Shown here piece after piece: positions 12,872-16,369 of a stretch of DNA of 16,369 nucleotides (position 1 is its first letter; every line of letters begins with the position of its first letter). Source of the stretch: ATM1 sp003577165. GTDB taxonomy: Bacteria; Armatimonadota; Fimbriimonadia; Fimbriimonadales; ATM1. The notes under the pieces are model-generated. The model saw only the letters and a list, made by a program, of their open reading frames with translations, ran no database searches and was not told where the DNA came from. The stretch spans positions 1 through 16,369 of the forward strand of contig SZPM01000033.1 of NCBI GenBank assembly GCA_030263715.1, written 5' to 3'. The translations under genes and the position numbers were made by a program.

Positions 12872-13735
12872 CTAACCCCGCCTCATCCCGTAGTGCGCGT
12901 AGCACTCCCGCTCGCGGCCTCTCACCACCCGCTCGCCCTTGAGCGCGCCCTGGGTCTCCGTGACGACCGTGTGCTGCCCCTCTCGGTGGTCTTCGTCGTA
13001 GAAGTAGACCACCACCCAATCCCGCGTCTTCCTCAGTTCATGAGCTCGCGCTGTGTTGGAATACAAGGCCGTGTAGTGCCACGGCCCGATCTGCGTGTGG
13101 AGCACCGGCAGCCACGCCTTCTTCATTGGGTTGAACCTCTTCGGGGCGATCTTCCGCAACTTGCCGGCCTCAGCCTTCTCACGGTACTCACGGTCAACGC
13201 GAAGGATCTCCGCGACGGGCGGCCCCGCAAACTCCCGGTGCCTTTGCCTGGCCCGCCGACCGAGCATCGCCTGCAGCGAGGCTCGCACCGCTTCGGCTCT
13301 GCGGGGACCGACGCCCGGCACGCCCTCGAGCCTGCCATCGTGGGCCGCGACCTCCAGTTCTTCGAGGGTGTCCACGTCCAGGTGCTCGTGGATTCGGTTC
13401 GCAAGTTCCGGCCCGATCCCAGGGACGCTGGCGAACAGCTGCTCAGGAGCGCATTCACCCCGGAGCCTCTCAAGTCGGTTCCACTTGCCTGTGGACAAGA
13501 TCTCCGCGATCGCCGCGGCGATACCCTCACCGATCGCGGGCAAGGCGACGAGCGCCGGTCTCCCTCCGGCCTCGTAAACGTCGGAAACGCTTTCGGGCAA
13601 GTTTCTTACGGCCGATGCCGCCTTGCGGTAGGCAGACACACGGAACGGATTCGCCTCCTGCGCGGCGAGGAGATCGGCCATCTCGTCGAGACGGGCCGCG
13701 ATCTCAGAGTTCACCGAGCCTATGACCGCAGTCAT
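12872..13735 (-). CDS. PolX-like helix-hairpin-helix protein without polymerase domains
   Basis: This 287-residue protein resembles the N-terminal 8-kDa and HhH region of bacterial PolX: 'EIAARLDEMADLLAAQ' then 'NPFRVSAYRKAASAVRNLPE' (11-48), followed by three helix-hairpin-helix cores, 'LPAIGEGIAAAI' (65-76), 'VPGIGPELANRI' (104-115) and 'VPGVGPRRAEAV' (139-150). These bind DNA backbones or gapped DNA. The polymerase palm and PHP exonuclease domains are absent. Instead there is a C-terminal domain of about 120 residues with 'HYTALYSNTARAHELRKTRDWV' (split here as 220-227 and 228-241) and 'GERVVRGREREC' (267-278), a conserved-looking block that I cannot assign a reaction. Stand-alone proteins of this layout exist in several bacterial phyla. 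A DNA-binding repair role is likely but unproven. Confidence 0.8.
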   Translation of the reverse strand: MTAVIGSVNSEIAARLDEMADLLAAQEANPFRVSAYRKAASAVRNLPESVSDVYEAGGRPALVALPAIGEGIAAAIAEILSTGKWNRLERLRGECAPEQLFASVPGIGPELANRIHEHLDVDTLEELEVAAHDGRLEGVPGVGPRRAEAVRASLQAMLGRRARQRHREFAGPPVAEILRVDREYREKAEAGKLRKIAPKRFNPMKKAWLPVLHTQIGPWHYTALYSNTARAHELRKTRDWVVVYFYDEDHREGQHTVVTETQGALKGERVVRGRERECYAHYGMRRG

Positions 13736-13797
13736 CGCACGCCCTCGCGCTTTGTGATATGTTACTCTTGTTTCATCAAAACGGCGGAGGCAATCAA

Positions 13798-14103
13798 ATG
13801 CAAACGTTTGTCATGCTCACTCGCCTTTCACCGGACGCAGTGCTGTCCGCAAGCCAACTCAAAGACCTGGAGAAGTCCGTCGCCGCGCGCGTGGAGTCGG
13901 AATGCCCGTCGGTCAAGTGGATTGGCAGTTACGCCATCCTCGGCCCGTGCGACTACCTCGACATCTTCGAGGCTCCGGATTCGAAGGAAGCCACCAAGGT
14001 GTCGCTTCTCGTAAGAACACTCGGACACGCTTCGACGGAGATCTGGACGGCGACAGAATGGGATCGCTTCAAGTCGCTTCTCTCAGACCTGCCGCGAGAC
14101 TGA
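13798..14103 (+). CDS. GYD domain protein
   Basis: This 101-residue protein has the compact alpha/beta pattern of GYD-domain proteins: 'MQTFVMLTRLSPDAV' at the N-terminus, a central 'KWIGSYAILGPCDYLDIFEAPD' split over residues 39-60 that holds the G-x-Y-D-like segment ('LGPCDYLDIFEAPD'), then 'KVSLLVRTLGHASTEIWTA'. The family's function is unknown; members are small dimeric ferredoxin-like folds. The ATG at 13798 has GGAGG seven bases upstream (13786-13790), which decides this start over an in-frame ATG at 13759. It is the first gene of the operon with archease and rtcB, 13 bases before archease, which makes a link to RNA ligation possible but not established. Confidence 0.85.
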   Translation: MQTFVMLTRLSPDAVLSASQLKDLEKSVAARVESECPSVKWIGSYAILGPCDYLDIFEAPDSKEATKVSLLVRTLGHASTEIWTATEWDRFKSLLSDLPRD

Positions 14104-14116
14104 TCCAAATCGTGCG

Positions 14117-14554
14117 ATGACGAATCGGCCCGCGAACGAAACTCCGTGGGAACACTTTCACCACGAAGCGGACATCGGCGTTCGCGGGTATGGGAGCACG
14201 GTCGAAGAGGCCTTCGAGAACGCCGCTCTTGCGCTCACTTCGGTCATGACCGATCTTTCGCTGGTGGATCCGCAAACCGAGGTCGCGATCGAGTGCAGTT
14301 CCCCTGACGTCGAAGTTCTCTTCGTGGACTGGCTGAACGCAATCGTATACGAAATGGACACGCGCAGAATGCTCTTCTCTCGCTTTTCTGTGTCGCTGAA
14401 CGGCGAACTCCTACATGCCAAGGCATGGGGCGAGACGATCGACGTTCCCAAGCACAAACCTGCAGTCGAGGTCAAAGGCGCGACTTTCACGGAACTCAAG
14501 GTGGCGACAGACGACGACGACCGTTGGCTTGCGCAGTGCGTGGTAGACGTATAA
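14117..14554 (+). CDS. Archease, RtcB activator
   Basis: This 145-residue protein matches archease, the partner that speeds RtcB guanylylation and gives multiple turnover. Family landmarks are 'HHEADIGVRGYG' at 15-26 (with the metal-binding acidic residue D19), 'LFVDWLNAIVYEMD' at 68-81, 'AVEVKGATFTELKV' at 116-129 and the C-terminal acidic end 'CVVDV'. The archaeal form usually has 'DHTADIG'; the bacterial-type 'HHEADIGVRG' here is a normal variant. It lies between the GYD gene (13-base gap) and rtcB (16-base gap), and this direct link to rtcB supports the call strongly. Confidence 0.92.
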   Translation: MTNRPANETPWEHFHHEADIGVRGYGSTVEEAFENAALALTSVMTDLSLVDPQTEVAIECSSPDVEVLFVDWLNAIVYEMDTRRMLFSRFSVSLNGELLHAKAWGETIDVPKHKPAVEVKGATFTELKVATDDDDRWLAQCVVDV

Positions 14555-14570
14555 AAAAGGTCTTACGAAG

Positions 14571-16001
14571 ATGGACTTGAAGAAGTTGAAGCGCGCAGGT
14601 GAACACCAATGGCTCATCGAGCCTCACGGCGATATGCGCGTTCCGGGGCTGATCTTCGCGACCCGCGAACTCGTCGAGGCCATGGATGAGAAGGTCTATG
14701 AGCAGGTCGTGAACGTCGCTACTCTTCCGGGAATCTGCTCCCCGTCCATGGCCATGCCGGACGCGCACTGGGGCTACGGGTTTCCGGTCGGAGGCGTCGC
14801 CGCGTTCGACGCGGACCAGGGGGGGGTCGTGTCGGCGGGCGGCGTCGGCTTCGACATCTCCTGCGGGGTCCGATGCCTCCTCACGGGCATCTCGGCTTCC
14901 CGCATCCATCAGGTGAAGACGCGCCTTGCGGACGCGCTCTTCTCGACGGTTCCTGCAGGGCTCGGCAGCCGAGGGCAAATCCGCCTGAACAACCGACAGC
15001 TCGACGACATGCTCGAAGGCGGCGCACGCTGGGCCGTGGCGAGCGGGTGGGGGGAAGAGGCCGACCTCGAAAGGATTGAAGAGCACGGTCAGGTTTCCGA
15101 TGCGAAGCCTGCCTATGTCTCCGACAAAGCGAAGGAGCGCATGCGCGATGAGGTCGGAACGCTTGGTTCAGGAAACCACTATCTCGAACTACAAGAAGTC
15201 GCCGAAGTGCACGACGAACGCTCAGCGAGCGGTTTCGGACTTAAGCGTGGCGAAGTCGTCGTCTCGATTCACTGCGGCTCCCGCGGTCTCGGCCACCAAA
15301 TCGGAACCGACTACCTCCGGGAAATGGTGCTATGCGCCGGCTCTTACGGCATCCGACTTCCGGATCGAGAACTCGCTTGCGCTCCCGTCCATTCTCCCGA
15401 AGGCCAACGCTACCTCGGAGCGATGCGCGCTGCGATCAACGTCGCTCTAGCGAACCGACAAGTCATTACGCACCTCACGCGCAAGGCGTTCGCGGAGGTC
15501 ATTCCCGGATCCGAACTGCGCCTCCTCTACGACGTCTCCCACAACACCTGCAAAGTCGAGGAGCACGAAGTGGATGGCACGATGAAGAACGTCTACATTC
15601 ACCGCAAGGGAGCGACCCGTGCGTGGGGTCCGGGACATGAAGGGCTTCCACTGGCCCTGCGGCCGTTCGGTCAGCCGGTTCTGATCGGCGGCTCGATGGG
15701 CACCTGCTCCTACGTGCTCGTCGGCACCGAGAGCGGAATGAAACTCTCACTTGGCTCCGCGTGCCACGGAGCGGGACGGAGCATGAGCCGCCGCCAAGCG
15801 CTCAAACAGTGGAACGGTCGAAAAGTGGTGGACGAACTCGCCGAACGCGGCATCATCATACGAAGCCCTTCGATGCGAGGAGTCGCCGAAGAGGCGCCGG
15901 GCGCCTACAAAGATGTGACCGAAGTCGTAGATGCCGCGCACGTCTCCGGCATCGCGATGAAGGTCGCCAAACTCGTGCCCATCATCACCATCAAGGGATA
16001 A
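14571..16001 (+). CDS. rtcB: RNA-splicing ligase RtcB
   Basis: This 476-residue enzyme joins RNA ends carrying 2',3'-cyclic phosphate or 3'-phosphate to 5'-hydroxyl ends using GTP and Mn2+. All metal and catalytic residues are present at positions close to the archaeal enzyme: D95 and C98 in 'GVGFDISCGVR', H203 in 'LGSGNHYLE', H234 in 'SIHCGSRG', H324 in 'YDVSHNT' and H399 in 'SACHGAGR', the residue that is guanylylated. No intein interrupts it. In bacteria RtcB is thought to repair broken tRNA or rRNA. Here it is encoded with archease and a GYD protein, without the RtcA/RtcR pair of enterobacteria. AAAGG at 14556-14560 is a weak ribosome binding site. It ends ten bases from the convergent propeller gene, with no clear terminator between. 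Confidence 0.96.
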   Translation: MDLKKLKRAGEHQWLIEPHGDMRVPGLIFATRELVEAMDEKVYEQVVNVATLPGICSPSMAMPDAHWGYGFPVGGVAAFDADQGGVVSAGGVGFDISCGVRCLLTGISASRIHQVKTRLADALFSTVPAGLGSRGQIRLNNRQLDDMLEGGARWAVASGWGEEADLERIEEHGQVSDAKPAYVSDKAKERMRDEVGTLGSGNHYLELQEVAEVHDERSASGFGLKRGEVVVSIHCGSRGLGHQIGTDYLREMVLCAGSYGIRLPDRELACAPVHSPEGQRYLGAMRAAINVALANRQVITHLTRKAFAEVIPGSELRLLYDVSHNTCKVEEHEVDGTMKNVYIHRKGATRAWGPGHEGLPLALRPFGQPVLIGGSMGTCSYVLVGTESGMKLSLGSACHGAGRSMSRRQALKQWNGRKVVDELAERGIIIRSPSMRGVAEEAPGAYKDVTEVVDAAHVSGIAMKVAKLVPIITIKG

Positions 16002-16011
16002 CCGTTCGCGA

Positions 16012-16369
16012 TCAATTCGCTCGCAGCCACGCGAACCAGTTCGTCGGAATGGGGAGAAGCGTCTCCGAAGAACTCGCAAGCGAGCGCACGCGGATGGCGT
16101 TCGCAGAAGAAAAGGCGATCGCCCCACCGTCAGGCGACCACGCGTAGGATCGGCTTTCTTTCTCGCTCGTGAATATCGCTTGCAGGCTGGGCCACTTTGC
16201 GACCACGACGTATCCCTGGGCGTTCGTGTAGGCGATCCTGTCTCCGAGCGGCGAAAACCGCGCTGCCGTCGCGCCGGTAAGCAGCCGCTCGTCCCTTGCC
16301 GTGGACCGGTTCCATCGGCGAAGTTCGCCGCCGACCGAGTAGATGACGGACGTGCCGTCCGGCGTCCAC
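16012..16369 (-). CDS. TolB/WD40-like beta-propeller protein (C-terminal part)
   Basis: The reverse-strand frame is open from the window edge to a stop at 16012, giving 118 residues that begin 'WTPDGTSVIYSVGGELRRW'. The repeats 'SPLGDRIAYTNAQGYVVV' and 'YAWSPDGGAIAFSSANAIRV' are typical TolB-like propeller blades with the 'WSPDGxxIAF' signature. The chain ends 'NWFAWLRAN'. The N-terminus, and therefore any signal peptide or fused enzyme domain, lies beyond the window. The overlapping longer-looking frame at 16130-16369 is a shadow with no family resemblance. Role unknown; such propellers bind ligands or proteins in the periplasm. Confidence 0.75.
   Translation of the reverse strand, partial: WTPDGTSVIYSVGGELRRWNRSTARDERLLTGATAARFSPLGDRIAYTNAQGYVVVAKWPSLQAIFTSEKESRSYAWSPDGGAIAFSSANAIRVRSLASSSETLLPIPTNWFAWLRAN

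Noticed and set aside
13736..13797. Defined promoter boxes between the divergent HhH and GYD genes
   Set aside because: The gap must hold start signals, but AT-rich pieces such as TGATATGTTACTC give no convincing -35/-10 pair on either strand.
12893..14014. Forward open frame of 373 codons across the HhH gene and the GYD gene
   Set aside because: It overlaps two well-supported genes and has low-complexity Arg-rich content without domain pattern.
16002..16011. Terminator between rtcB and the convergent propeller gene
   Set aside because: Only ten bases separate the stops, and no stem with a T-run is visible there.

Overview
The window comes from a gene-dense, GC-rich diderm bacterium. Outer-membrane-type beta-barrel and c-type cytochrome genes point to a Gram-negative envelope. 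The mix of an exported WD40 propeller, an Ig-like repeat protein tail, System I cytochrome c maturation genes with a CxxxY-type CcmE, and an archease/RtcB pair would fit Armatimonadota (Fimbriimonadia-like) or a similar environmental phylum. That placement is inference from gene content, not from a marker gene. There are no mobile elements, CRISPR arrays or gene-free stretches above 300 bases.

Left part (1-2616): the last codons of a forward-strand protein with an Ig-like C-terminus, a reverse-strand GH20-type beta-N-acetylhexosaminidase, and a divergent forward gene for a secreted seven-blade WD40 propeller.

Central part (2624-12057, all reverse strand): one apparent transcription unit of nine protein genes. 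In reading order these are an Rrf2/IscR-type Fe-S regulator, a small monoheme cytochrome with an EF-hand loop, an outer-membrane barrel with an N-terminal heme site, a cytochrome/EF-hand/proline-rich/DUF2231 membrane protein, ccmF copy A, ccmE (CxxxY variant), ccmF copy B, panD and pyrE. A tRNA-Leu(CAA) follows. Spacings are short (8-base and 4-base overlaps up to 70 bases). A good -35 box and a 9+7+9 base dyad at the predicted start point lie just upstream of the Rrf2 gene, suggesting autoregulation of the set. The three cytochrome products could form an electron path from inner membrane to outer membrane, and the CcmF/CcmE proteins would attach their hemes. This is the most interesting part of the window.

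Right part (12236-16369): a secreted protein of unknown function (forward), a reverse-strand PolX-like helix-hairpin-helix protein without polymerase domains, and a divergent forward operon of a GYD-domain protein, archease and the RNA ligase RtcB. The window ends in the C-terminal part of a reverse-strand TolB/WD40-like propeller.
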